Shown: one piece after another, positions 24,322 to 33,174 of the stretch
How positions within the stretch are numbered: position 1 is the first letter of the stretch
How the letters are laid out: every line of letters begins with the position of its first letter
Assembly: GCA_963664585.2 (NCBI GenBank)
Contig: CAXXEO010000016.1
Location: forward strand, 5,318-69,317
From: G963664585 sp963664585
Lineage (GTDB): Bacteria; Bacillota; Clostridia; Oscillospirales; Ruminococcaceae
Direction: 5' to 3'
Length of the DNA: 64,000 nt
Translations under genes and position numbers: made by a program
Notes under the pieces: model-generated
What the model was told of the DNA's origin: nothing
The model's database searches: none
The model's input: the letters and a program-made list of their open reading frames with translations, nothing else

Positions 24322-25842
24322 TTATTTCATTCTTTTAATATTGTTTTTCGCAATGGAAGCAGGCCGGTATTTCATTAACCATAGAGGGAATCTCACAATA
24401 CTGTCCTTCATCTCATTTTTGGAAAAGGAAGAAAGAATGGGAACACCAAAAGACTCGGTTGATATGAGTTGTGTGAGCATAATCACCAGACCTGTACCAA
24501 TACCGATCAAGCCCATTGAGGCACCTAGAAACAAAAATAATATTCTGTAGACGAAAATAAACTCTGTCAGATTCGGAACGATAAAACTAGACACCGCGGT
24601 TAAAGCAATAATAATAACCATTGGCGCTCCAACCACACCCGCACTTACTGCTGAATCACCAATAATCAAAGAACCGACGATGGTAATGGCTGAGCCGATG
24701 GTCTTGGGCAGTCTTGTCCCGGATTCTCGTAAGAGTTCAAACATTAATATCAAAAAGAATGCCTCTGCCGCAGAAGGCAGTGGAGTCTTTTGTGTAGACG
24801 TTACAAGATGCGTTAAGAAAACAGGTGGGATCATTTCCTGATTATAAGTGATAATGGCAACAAACAGTCCAGGCAGCAGCATACCGATAAACAGACCAAT
24901 GGCGCGAAGAAATCTTATTATGGTGGATTGCATGGTCCTGTTGTAATAGTCCTCGCTGGAATGGAGGTTTTCGATAAATAACTCGGGTACCGTCAATACA
25001 TGCGGCGTGCCATCGCAAAGAATACCGACCCTGCCCTCAAGAATTCTTGCGGCTGCGATATCCGGCTTTTGCGTAACCCCAATGCCCGAGACCGGAGAAA
25101 ACGCGTTTTTATCGATGTACTGCTCGATAATACCAGATTCCAAAATAGAATCCACATCGATTGTTACCAACCGGGATTTCAATTCTTTCAATACATCCCG
25201 ATTGACAATGCCATTAACATAAACTAGCGAAACCAGCGTATTGGTTTGTCTACCCAAAGTCATATTTTCAAAAACCAAACTGGGATTCCTGATTTTTCTT
25301 CGAATAAGGGCGGTGTTTGTCCTGATATTTTCGGTAAAGCCCTCTTTAGGACCTCGGGTTACAGTTTCAGAGTCTGGTGGCTCCACTGACCGCTTATCCC
25401 ATTGTTTAAAGTCAATGATAATTACCTTTTTGCTGTTTTCATAAAAAACCGCAATGTTTCCGTTTACCATCTCATTGCAAGCAGAGGAAATATCCTCATG
25501 TATTTTAAAATGGGTTTTTAAAGCTGAAGCAACATTCCCATTGAAATCCACAGATTTTAATGGCCCAATGATATCTCTGTCGACAAGATCTTTATTGATT
25601 AATCCATCAATATAGGCAATCATAGCCTTTTCTTTCTCAGTTTCAAAGATTTCGATCACTATGTCGCTGCTATCGCAAAATGTTTGATTTAAAAATGTTT
25701 CGCATTCGGAGACTTTTGATGGGACTTGAGTTCCACTGATATTTTGCTTCGCATCGCTTTTTGCGTTATCCTGCGGAGCTTTTATGTTTGCTTTCTCAGT
25801 AGCTTGTTGCTTTGTATCATTCTTTTTCCCAAATCCAAAAAT
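24322..25842 (-). CDS. gerKA: Spore germinant receptor A subunit (GerAA/GerKA family)
   Basis: 506 residues if translation starts at ATT 25842, eight bases after GAGGGGG. The first ATG/GTG/TTG start is GTG 25659, which would cut off the conserved segment FLNQTFCDSSDIVIEIFETE. The extended N-terminus IFGFGKKNDTKQQATEK looks like that of normal GerKA proteins. The cytosolic domain contains KAMIAYIDGLINKDLVDRDI and is followed by about five membrane segments (IRFLRAIGLFIGMLLPGLFV, TKTIGSAITIVGSLIIGDS-like, FVYRILFLFLGASMGLIGI). The protein forms the oligomeric core of the receptor. Confidence 0.87.
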   Translation of the reverse strand: MFGFGKKNDTKQQATEKANIKAPQDNAKSDAKQNISGTQVPSKVSECETFLNQTFCDSSDIVIEIFETEKEKAMIAYIDGLINKDLVDRDIIGPLKSVDFNGNVASALKTHFKIHEDISSACNEMVNGNIAVFYENSKKVIIIDFKQWDKRSVEPPDSETVTRGPKEGFTENIRTNTALIRRKIRNPSLVFENMTLGRQTNTLVSLVYVNGIVNRDVLKELKSRLVTIDVDSILESGIIEQYIDKNAFSPVSGIGVTQKPDIAAARILEGRVGILCDGTPHVLTVPELFIENLHSSEDYYNRTMQSTIIRFLRAIGLFIGMLLPGLFVAIITYNQEMIPPVFLTHLVTSTQKTPLPSAAEAFFLILMFELLRESGTRLPKTIGSAITIVGSLIIGDSAVSAGVVGAPMVIIIALTAVSSFIVPNLTEFIFVYRILFLFLGASMGLIGIGTGLVIMLTQLISTESFGVPILSSFSKNEMKDSIVRFPLWLMKYRPASIAKNNIKRMK

Positions 25843-25866
25843 AGTAATCGCCCCCTCATTAATACA

Positions 25867-25895
25867 TATTCTGTTAAAATAGGCAGATTTTATAC
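25867..25895 (-). promoter_or_regulatory. Candidate forespore (sigma-G-like) promoter of gerKA
   Basis: Minus strand GTATA (25891-25895), a 17-base spacer and CAGAATA (25867-25873), close to the sigma-G pattern. It is placed about 25 bases before the start. Weak consensus, so tentative. Confidence 0.35.
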
Positions 25896-26013
25896 CTGTT
25901 TTAAATTAATGCTGAAAATAAGCGAAAACAAACCGCTGAAATCCTTAATATGATATGGCTTCTGGCTTCTTGTCCGTTAGTACTCCTTGACCATTTTGAA
26001 TCGTCACCATACT

Positions 26014-26119
26014 TATAGTTGATTAACTTGAAAACAAGCTTGTGATTTCTTCCCCCGCCGAAGGCGGGGGAAGAAAATGACGTTTTCTATATAGCCAGTT
26101 TTTAAGTTAATTGGCTATA
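26014..26119 (+). repeat. Miniature element copy C
   Basis: 106 bp, same orientation as copy A, with a perfect CTTCCCCCGCC/GGCGGGGGAAG hairpin. It lies in the divergent gap between gerKA and the radical SAM gene. Confidence 0.88.
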
Positions 26120-26191
26120 CCATAGAGCAAAAGAAATAATTGCATAGGCTATCTGCCAAGCTATAGTTTTATAAACAGCCGTGCCTCGATA

Positions 26192-26219
26192 TTCATACAG
26201 GACTTTTTTATGGTATACT
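26192..26219 (+). promoter_or_regulatory. Candidate promoter of the radical SAM gene
   Basis: TTCATA (26192-26197), a 16-base spacer and TATACT (26214-26219). It leaves a leader of about 90 bases with a short GGGTTTACCCC hairpin. Confidence 0.4.
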
Positions 26220-26314
26220 ATGTGAAAAGACGATTATGATACAAGCATTATCGGCCGAGGGTTTACCCCTAACAAGGTATTGCAGAGCAAGACAAAATGA
26301 AGTAGAAGGGTAAA

Positions 26315-28033
26315 ATGATGGGACAATCTTTAACCGCAGTGATTTGCGTTTTGAATTCGCAATACGTTCATTCCTCTTTAGCACCTTGGTGTTTATCGGC
26401 TGGGGTAGATAGTTACTGTGATAACGGGATTACTGCCCAGGTCATTGAGGGTACAATCAATGAGAGGATTGAGAACATTGCACAGCGCATTCTGGCACAA
26501 AACCCGCAGGTGATCGGATTTTGCTCGTATATCTGGAATATTTCCGCTACAAAAAAGTTGGTGCACCTCGTGAAAAAGGAGCTGCCAAATTCCACAATTA
26601 TTTTAGGCGGGCCAGAAGTAAGCTATAACGCAGAAGAGATACTGCGGGAAGAACCACTGGTGGATTATGTAATTTCAGGAGAAGGTGAAAAGCCTTTTGC
26701 CCTTTTGCTCAATGCAATCTGTCACAACAAAGAAGTGCAGAATATTCCCGGCGTAAGCTGTCGAAAAGGTGATCAGATCAGCGTCGCTGAGCCCAATACT
26801 CCTGAGGAAGACCCTCCAAGCCCCTACACCAAAAAATATTTTGACGCTTTATGCGGGCGTATAGCCTACCTTGAAACCAGTCGAGGCTGTCCGTATTCCT
26901 GTGCTTTTTGTCTTTCTGGCCGATGCGGCAGCGCGCGCTTTTTTGATTTAGAACGGTCAAAAAAAGAGTTGCTGCTGCTTGCAAACAGCGGCACGCAAAC
27001 GGTAAAGCTGGTAGACCGCACCTTTAACGCCAATCGCCAGAGGGCTATAGAACTATACCGCTTTATTATCCAAAACTACGGCTCGGCGATTCCTAAAAGT
27101 GTATGCTTCCATTTTGAGATCGCAGGTGACATCCTGAACGAAGAAACAATCAGCCTGCTTGCCACGGCACCTGTGGGTTCGATGCAACTTGAAATTGGAC
27201 TGCAAAGCTTCAATGTTAAAACACTTTCTGCGATTAACCGAAAAACCAATGTGGATCGCTTAAAAACCAATATTAAACGTGTCGTGGCAAATGCGAATAT
27301 GCATATTCATATTGATTTAATTGCCGGACTGCCCTATGAAGATTTGAATAGTTTTGCCAAAAGCTTTAACACCGCCTTCGAGCTCAAACCTAACATGCTA
27401 CAGCTGGGGTTTTTAAAGCTTCTTTACGGCGCGTCGATGCGAGAAGCACCTGAAAAATTTCCTTGTCGGTATGCACAGCTTCCTCCATATGAGGTAATCG
27501 AGACACCTTGGCTTTCTGCAGAAGAACTTTTGCGTTTACATCACATCGAGGATGCTTTGAATCGTCTTTATAACAGCGGACGTTTTCGGCACACCTTAGA
27601 ATATCTGTTTAAACAAAATGGTTATTCACCATTTGAACTTTTCAGCCAGTTCGGTGAATTTGCAGCCGGTAAAGGTACGAAGAAAATTGCGTTGGATGAC
27701 TATACTGCCCTTATATTTGAGTATTTTGGCGAACAAAGCGGAATTGACCAAACCGTTCTGCGTGATGTAATGGTCTGTGACCGCCTTGCCACCAATTCTT
27801 CAGGCAAACTACCTCCAGTTTTTCGCATGAAAGATATCTCTTTGAAAGGCGCAATCATAGAATTGGAACGAAAACAAACGACCCGCCCGCAAAAGGGAAT
27901 TAAGCGGGCATATGCCTTGCTGTATTCTGAACAGTGTGTGGTCTATGTGGATTATAAAAACTGGAATCCCATTACCGGTGAATATCCTTTACTTAAATTT
28001 TATCCGGAACATGCTTCTGTTAATATTCAATAA
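26315..28033 (+). CDS. B12-binding-domain radical SAM protein (DUF4080 type)
   Basis: 572 residues, ATG after AAGGGT. The N-terminal ~140 residues form a cobalamin-binding-like Rossmann domain (VIGFCSYIWNISATKKLVHL, IILGGPEVSYNAEEIL, VDYVISGEGEKPF). The radical SAM core follows with SRGCPYSCAFCLS (CxxxCxxC) at about residue 195, and HFEIAGDIL, MQLEIGLQSFN and IHIDLIAGLPYED in the barrel. The last ~180 residues correspond to the C-terminal domain seen in this family. The B12 domain often lacks the His ligand (no clear DxHxxG here). The reaction is unknown. Confidence 0.8.
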   Translation: MMGQSLTAVICVLNSQYVHSSLAPWCLSAGVDSYCDNGITAQVIEGTINERIENIAQRILAQNPQVIGFCSYIWNISATKKLVHLVKKELPNSTIILGGPEVSYNAEEILREEPLVDYVISGEGEKPFALLLNAICHNKEVQNIPGVSCRKGDQISVAEPNTPEEDPPSPYTKKYFDALCGRIAYLETSRGCPYSCAFCLSGRCGSARFFDLERSKKELLLLANSGTQTVKLVDRTFNANRQRAIELYRFIIQNYGSAIPKSVCFHFEIAGDILNEETISLLATAPVGSMQLEIGLQSFNVKTLSAINRKTNVDRLKTNIKRVVANANMHIHIDLIAGLPYEDLNSFAKSFNTAFELKPNMLQLGFLKLLYGASMREAPEKFPCRYAQLPPYEVIETPWLSAEELLRLHHIEDALNRLYNSGRFRHTLEYLFKQNGYSPFELFSQFGEFAAGKGTKKIALDDYTALIFEYFGEQSGIDQTVLRDVMVCDRLATNSSGKLPPVFRMKDISLKGAIIELERKQTTRPQKGIKRAYALLYSEQCVVYVDYKNWNPITGEYPLLKFYPEHASVNIQ

Positions 28034-28182
28034 TTTCTTTCGTCTGGCGGAAGGAGTAAGGCCAAAACAGTATATTACTATTTTGATAAGCGCTTTCAGG
28101 CAGTTTTTTATATCTCGATCTTGTTTATTTATACCTTTATAGTATAATTATTGTATTGTAAAAATATTAAACCGGGGGAAGG

Positions 28183-28839
28183 ATGGCTGCTATGAAAGTA
28201 ATTGCTGTAAATGGGAGTCCGAGAAAAAATTGGAACACTGCTACTTTGCTGCGAAAAGCTCTTGATGGTGCGCAATCGATGGGGGCACAAACGGAATTCG
28301 TCCATTTATATGACTTAAATTATAAAGGCTGTATCAGTTGTTTTGACTGTAAAAGGAAAAACGGTGGGCATGCCGGGCACTGTGCCATGAAAGATGGCCT
28401 CACCGATGTTCTTGAAAGAATTTTGGAAAGCGATGCGCTTCTGTTGGGTTCGCCTATCTATTTTGGCGATATCACCGGAGAAATGCGTTGCTTTTTAGAA
28501 CGTTTGCTGTTTTCAAATCTTTCCTATAATGTTGGACACCGATCCGTTTTTGAGGGCATGATATCAACCGGTTTTATATATACGATGAACGTCTCAGCAG
28601 AAACGATGTCCAAAACCAATTATGAAGCTGTATTTAACCATTATAAAGCGCTTCTGCAAAGGTTTGGCGGCACCTCAGAAATATTGCTTTCCAACGATAC
28701 ATACCAGTTTAATGATTACTCTCAATATGAAGCATCAATGTTCGACGAAAAACATAAGGCCCAGGTGAGAGCTGAACAATTCCCGGTCGATTGTCAAAAA
28801 GCCTTTGACCTGGGTGCAAGATTGGCAAGTACTAAGTAA
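28183..28839 (+). CDS. NADPH-dependent FMN reductase-like flavoprotein
   Basis: 218 residues, ATG 28183 after CCGGGGGAAGG; ATG 28192 is an alternative. The flavodoxin-like fold is shown by VNGSPRKNWNTATLLRKALD (phosphate-binding loop), the cysteine pair segment CISCFDCKRKNGGHAGHCAM and DALLLGSPIYFGDITGEMRC, the FMN-contact loop. The CxxC near residue 45 is common in the iron-sulfur flavoprotein-like subgroup, where the cysteines can bind a cluster. Electron transfer to an unknown partner is likely. The gene stands alone and ends at a strong terminator. Confidence 0.82.
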   Translation: MAAMKVIAVNGSPRKNWNTATLLRKALDGAQSMGAQTEFVHLYDLNYKGCISCFDCKRKNGGHAGHCAMKDGLTDVLERILESDALLLGSPIYFGDITGEMRCFLERLLFSNLSYNVGHRSVFEGMISTGFIYTMNVSAETMSKTNYEAVFNHYKALLQRFGGTSEILLSNDTYQFNDYSQYEASMFDEKHKAQVRAEQFPVDCQKAFDLGARLASTK

Positions 28840-28868
28840 AGTGAAACCTTCCAATTAAGTACCAATAT

Positions 28869-28919
28869 AAAAAGAGTGTATGTATCAATGATTTAGTCAA
28901 AGAAACATACACTCTTTTT
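28869..28919. terminator. Bidirectional terminator
   Basis: AAAAAGAGTGTATGT pairs with ACATACACTCTTTTT, with A and T runs on the outside. It separates the flavoprotein gene (+) from the convergent membrane protein gene (-). Confidence 0.8.
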
Positions 28920-28943
28920 ATTGGCTTGACCTTAAAAAGCATT

Positions 28944-29486
28944 TTAATTTTTTAATAATTTGCCAATCAAATTTAACTCAAAGTTTGCTCGTTGTTCATT
29001 CATTTTTCGCCCATCATTTGCCTTGGCGAATTCCCGCGATGTTTTTAACATCTTGAACGGCGCTGTGTACATACCAAACAGTCCGTTTTCCGCTAGAACC
29101 GTAACGGCAGAGATATATAAATGACGTGCTTTAATGGGTTTATAGAAATGATATGAGGAGCTAAAAAACAATCTCCAATATTCGTGACGCTTTGCTTCAT
29201 ACATCACAAAGAAAATAGCAAGGCCGATTAAAATACCTTGCATCTCACCAACAATACCAAATATGAGCCCACCAAATATGATTGCCGGAACGGCTGCTAC
29301 TATGCCACTGCCTGATTTAGAAGACGCAATTGCTTTTTGTAGTATTGATTGCAGTTCTTGTAGCTCTGGTTTTGACATTGAGCGGAAGTCCAAACTTGGC
29401 GTCACATCTCTTGAAGAAATGTCTTCATCACTCATACCAAAGGCGCCTGTAAAAATAGCGGATAGATCATGTACGAATTCTAACAT
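28944..29486 (-). CDS. Hypothetical protein with two membrane segments
   Basis: 180 residues, ATG after TTAAGGAGGTATATCCT, an excellent ribosome binding site. A soluble N-terminal helix (MSKPELQELQSILQKAIASS) leads into two adjacent hydrophobic segments (GIVAAVPAIIFGGLIFGIVG and MQGILIGLAIFFVMYEAKRH). The cytosolic rest contains RRLFFSSSYHFYKPIKARH-like aromatic/basic residues and FKMLKTSREFAKANDGRKMN. I do not recognise the family. Copy D of the miniature element lies 30 bases upstream of the start and so must shape its promoter. Confidence 0.6.
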   Translation of the reverse strand: MLEFVHDLSAIFTGAFGMSDEDISSRDVTPSLDFRSMSKPELQELQSILQKAIASSKSGSGIVAAVPAIIFGGLIFGIVGEMQGILIGLAIFFVMYEAKRHEYWRLFFSSSYHFYKPIKARHLYISAVTVLAENGLFGMYTAPFKMLKTSREFAKANDGRKMNEQRANFELNLIGKLLKN

Positions 29487-29515
29487 AGGATATACCTCCT
29501 TAAAATAGCACGATA

Positions 29516-29621
29516 TATAATTGATTAATTTGAAAACAAGCTTGTGATTTCTTCCCCCGCTGAAGGCGGGGGAAGAAAATGACGTTTTATCTATAGCCAG
29601 TTTTTAAGTAAATTGGCTATA
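29516..29621 (+). repeat. Miniature element copy D
   Basis: 106 bp, slightly diverged left end (TATAATTGATTAATTTG). It sits between two codirectional minus-strand membrane protein genes. Confidence 0.85.
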
Positions 29622-29684
29622 GATTCCAGCCTGAACGATAATCCTGTCTCAGACGGGGTAAATAAAGGATGAAAATGAATGTAT

Positions 29685-30443
29685 CTATAATTTCAGATAT
29701 CGGATGTAGTTACATTTAATCCTGTAAATTAGATTATTCACAGCGATTAAGACAGCCAAAGCAATAAAATAGGGTAATCCAATGATGAAAGTCAAAACAA
29801 CCAGCCCAACAACGAAAATAAGCAGAGAGAACAAAATGATTAATCCCCACCACAAAAGGGCTTTTCCAATACAAACGAGAATAGATACAATATTGACCGT
29901 ACTAAGAGAAGTTGAGAATGCAGTATAATTGATGGATTTTGCAGAATCAGTCAGCCAAAAATAAACCTTTGACAGCTGATCTATAATATTTTGAATTGCA
30001 CTTTCAAGCCATGGAACATTTACAGTTGTATTTACCAGAAAGCTTCTGGTTGCATCAAATTTCTTGCCAATGATGATGGCGAAGTCAGCCATGTGAAATT
30101 TGTATAGAAAAAGATACAAGACAGGAATCACAATCATGAGCGCAAAAAGAAATCGAACAATAAGCGTAGCTGAAAGACGAACCGTTAGAAGCTTTATTAG
30201 CATTAGCGCGATTGCAGTCGCAATAATTATATTTTTGTTAACAGAAAAAAAGCTGATAAGAAATTCATCCAGCCCTGACGCAATAAAAAACGGTAAAAGT
30301 ATCACAGCCGTTATCAGTGCGGCAACTATGTACATTCCCATAAAATATCCAATGCCTGTTGCAATTGCTTCTCCGTCTTCAGGTGTTAAAGGGTCGGAGA
30401 TATAACCCAAATGTGTTTCAGGATTAAAGTAGATAAATTTCAT
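29685..30443 (-). CDS. Hypothetical multi-pass membrane protein
   Basis: 252 residues, ATG after CTGAGGTGAG. A hydrophilic N-terminus (FIYFNPETHLGYISDPLTPE) precedes about five membrane segments, among them GYFMGMYIVAALITAVILLP, FALMIVIPVLYLFLYKF and ILFSLLIFVVGLVVLTFIIG. The C-terminus is basic (NLIYRIKCNYIRYLKL). No family is recognised. It shares orientation with the membrane protein downstream, but the miniature element separates them. Confidence 0.55.
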   Translation of the reverse strand: MKFIYFNPETHLGYISDPLTPEDGEAIATGIGYFMGMYIVAALITAVILLPFFIASGLDEFLISFFSVNKNIIIATAIALMLIKLLTVRLSATLIVRFLFALMIVIPVLYLFLYKFHMADFAIIIGKKFDATRSFLVNTTVNVPWLESAIQNIIDQLSKVYFWLTDSAKSINYTAFSTSLSTVNIVSILVCIGKALLWWGLIILFSLLIFVVGLVVLTFIIGLPYFIALAVLIAVNNLIYRIKCNYIRYLKL

Positions 30444-30565
30444 GGACTCACCTCAGTGTTTTTCAAAGGAATATGTAGTTATCATAAAGCAAAAAGGACA
30501 GTTATTCCATATGTGCTTGTAATTGTGCCTAAACAAAACTATAATTATCGTAAAGGGGGGATTTC

Positions 30566-32038
30566 GTGTCACGGTTTAGTGAAAAGTTAAAAGTGCTCAT
30601 AGAAGAATGTGGGTTTAGTATTTATCAGCTGGCGAAAAATTCAGAACTTGATCGAACCACCATACAGCGTTCCATTTCAGGAGAGCGTCTTCCAGGAATC
30701 GCCTTCGTAGAAAAACTATGCGATTATTTGCGCGTCTCACCATCAGAACGAAAGGACGTCATGGAGCTTTACTCCATTGATAAAATAGGCGAAAAAACTT
30801 ATGCAGCAAGGGTTTACATAAAAAAAATAGTTGAACAAGTCGCAACGTTGCGTTTAACGAATATAGATGATATTCATTTTCAAAGGACTGTTAGCATTAG
30901 CGGCGATATTCACCACGAAATTAAAATATTTACAGGGCAGTACAGTGTCAATAATTTAGTCAGAGATGTTTTAGAAGATGAAATATTCAACATAGATACC
31001 CCACATATTGGCATGACAATTCCTTTCGAGTACACTTATTTGTTCGATTGTTTAAAGCAGTATTACTGGAGAAGCAATGGAAAAATTAACATCGAGCATA
31101 TTGTGAGGTTAAGTAAAAATCCTCATATCCAACAGAATTCAAACGCAAATTTAGAAATCGTATCAAATATCTTGCCTTTTGCTTTTTGTATTGGCAATGG
31201 ATATCAACCATATTACTATTATGTAACTGCCGATATCTCAAAAGATATTACACTTTTTATGCCCTATTACTTCTATACAAGCAATAGTTTAGTCACTATT
31301 TCATCGGATTTTAAGTCAGCAATTCTCTACAATAATCTAGATATAAAAAATGCTTACCACAATGAGTTTCGAAAATGCTTAACGCATACTAAACCGATTG
31401 TGCGGCAGTTATCCAGTTGTTTTGATATGATTTCGACTTATTTAAATGCTTTTCAGAATGCAGGAGAGATTACGAATGCAATGGAACCTCAGCCCTGTTT
31501 CGCAAAGTATTACACACCCAAAATGGTAGATGATCACCTGCGGCTGGACGTGCCAAACCGTGATGCGGTAAGAGAAGGCATCTGCAAGATATATTCCAGT
31601 TACCAGTCATTTTACCCCAGCGTCAATACCTATTTCTCAATCGAAGGTTTGGCATCCCTAACGCAAACAGGAATAATGAATGATTTGCCTGCACGGTTTG
31701 CCCTGCCATTTACAGTAGAGGAACGGTTGTTTCTTTTAAGATCATTAAAAAATGATATAGAAAAAGACCTGTTTATTGCCCGTATAACCGATTCTTCAAA
31801 ATTCTCTATTTCATCACTAACCTCCATACAAATTTATAAAAACAGCGGTATTGTACTGATTGTTAATGACGATAACGGTATCGTATCTTGTTTTATAGAA
31901 GAAAAAAGCATTTGTGATGCCTTTACTGACTTTTTTGAGAGCTTACCCGATAGTGGTCTGGTATACGGCAAAGAGGAAACCATTAAAACGCTTGAAGAAT
32001 TCATCAAACAGCTTGAACAGGCTTACACGGGTAAATAA
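30566..32038 (+). CDS. XRE-type DNA-binding protein with large uncharacterised C-terminal region
   Basis: 490 residues, GTG after AAGGGGGGATTTC. Residues 1-65 are a helix-turn-helix of the XRE/lambda repressor class (VLIEECGFSIYQLAKNSELD, RTTIQRSISGERLPG). The remaining ~420 residues carry no motif I know. They are rich in Tyr and Phe (IGNGYQPYYYYVTADISKD) and end in an acidic helix (EETIKTLEEFIKQLEQAY). The size suggests a sensor or effector domain rather than a simple repressor. It is monocistronic, with repeats and an IS inserted after it. Target and signal are unknown. Confidence 0.65.
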   Translation: MSRFSEKLKVLIEECGFSIYQLAKNSELDRTTIQRSISGERLPGIAFVEKLCDYLRVSPSERKDVMELYSIDKIGEKTYAARVYIKKIVEQVATLRLTNIDDIHFQRTVSISGDIHHEIKIFTGQYSVNNLVRDVLEDEIFNIDTPHIGMTIPFEYTYLFDCLKQYYWRSNGKINIEHIVRLSKNPHIQQNSNANLEIVSNILPFAFCIGNGYQPYYYYVTADISKDITLFMPYYFYTSNSLVTISSDFKSAILYNNLDIKNAYHNEFRKCLTHTKPIVRQLSSCFDMISTYLNAFQNAGEITNAMEPQPCFAKYYTPKMVDDHLRLDVPNRDAVREGICKIYSSYQSFYPSVNTYFSIEGLASLTQTGIMNDLPARFALPFTVEERLFLLRSLKNDIEKDLFIARITDSSKFSISSLTSIQIYKNSGIVLIVNDDNGIVSCFIEEKSICDAFTDFFESLPDSGLVYGKEETIKTLEEFIKQLEQAYTGK

Positions 32039-32120
32039 AAGAAATAGCTGAGAGAAAATCGTGAGATTACTAGTACATTGTAAAATTTCAACTTGTATAT
32101 TCCATTGTCATATAGTTGAT

Positions 32121-33174
32121 TGCTACATTGTAAAATGAAATGCGACAGAAAAAAGATAGCCCAAGGCAGCCAAAACGTGTAGAATAGAGTTTGCAACAAC
32201 AACATTCACACAAGGAGGCAGCCATGAGCCACCACCATTTTACAACATTCGAACGAGGAAAGATAGAGGAACTCCGTCAAATCGGATATACGACCCGGAA
32301 AATCGCATCACGTCTGGGATGTCACCACAGCAGTATCGCTAGAGAATTGAAACGTTTTTACGGTGCCCGAGCGTATAACGCAGAAGAAGCACAACTGGAT
32401 TACCAGAAGAAACGGCACAACAGCAAACCTCAATGGAAATGGAACGAGGAGTTGTGCGCAGTTGTGGCAGAAAAGCTGAAAGAGACCTGGTCGCCAGAGC
32501 AAATATCACATACCGTTACTTCAAGCCAACTGAGCTTTAAAACAATATACAACTGGCTTTATGCCGGACGACTGAACGGACTCACCGCAGATGTGCTGCG
32601 CCGTAATGGAAAAAAGAGAAGCTGTAAAAATCTTGCGCATTATGCTCGTGGTACTTCTATCCACAAGAGACCCAAAGAGGTATATACCAGAGAAACATTT
32701 GGGCATTGGGAACTTGATACGGTGGTTTTCTCTAGGGGTTCCAGCGGTTGCTTGGCCACCTTTGTGGAACGAAAAACAAGGTTCTATACAGCCGTTCCCA
32801 TTCCTGATCGAACGGCAGCTTCCATGGAAGCTGCAATCAAGCACCTGCACACTTTATTGCCACAAGGCACATTCAAAACAGCAACAACAGATCGTGGCGG
32901 TGAATTTGCCTGTTATGATGTAATCCAGAAAGATCTATGCTTAACTCTTTATTTCGCTGATCCATATTGTCCGCATCAGAGAGGAAGCAATGAGTACGGT
33001 AACAGTTTACTCAGAGAGCTCTTTCCGAAAGGTACTGTTCTGTCAACTGTTTCTCATCAAAACCTGTCTTCTTCTCTTCTGCTTATAAACAATAGACCCC
33101 GAAAATGTCTTAATTGGAATACACCTTCCCAGCTCTTTCTACTCGAACTGTCGCATTTGGCTTGACAATGTAGC
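32121..33174 (+). mobile_element. IS30-family insertion sequence, copy 2
   Basis: 1054 bp, one base longer than copy 1 because of an extra C in the leader (GATAGCCCC). Ends GCTACATTGT are inverted. The target GATT is duplicated (32117-32120 and 33175-33178). Orientation is the same as copy 1. Confidence 0.92.
32224..33165 (+). CDS. IS30-family transposase
   Basis: 313 residues from ATG 32224 with CAAGGAGGCAGCC upstream. It has the HTH domain and a complete DDE set (HWELDTVVF, TTDRGGEF, RGSNEYGNSLLRE). Compared with copy 1 it has Trp for Gly after SKPQ, Phe for Ser after DTVV, Cys for Gly in KDLCLT, Ser for Gly in GNSLL and Leu for Phe in RELFPKG. The frame is intact. The 11.8 kb between the two same-oriented copies could recombine or, in principle, move as a composite unit. 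Confidence 0.93.
   Translation: MSHHHFTTFERGKIEELRQIGYTTRKIASRLGCHHSSIARELKRFYGARAYNAEEAQLDYQKKRHNSKPQWKWNEELCAVVAEKLKETWSPEQISHTVTSSQLSFKTIYNWLYAGRLNGLTADVLRRNGKKRSCKNLAHYARGTSIHKRPKEVYTRETFGHWELDTVVFSRGSSGCLATFVERKTRFYTAVPIPDRTAASMEAAIKHLHTLLPQGTFKTATTDRGGEFACYDVIQKDLCLTLYFADPYCPHQRGSNEYGNSLLRELFPKGTVLSTVSHQNLSSSLLLINNRPRKCLNWNTPSQLFLLELSHLA

Noticed and set aside
20353..33174. Composite transposon bounded by the two IS30 copies
   Set aside because: Each IS has its own 4-bp target duplication within its own element copy, so both arrived separately; the enclosed genes are a mixture including core sporulation genes.
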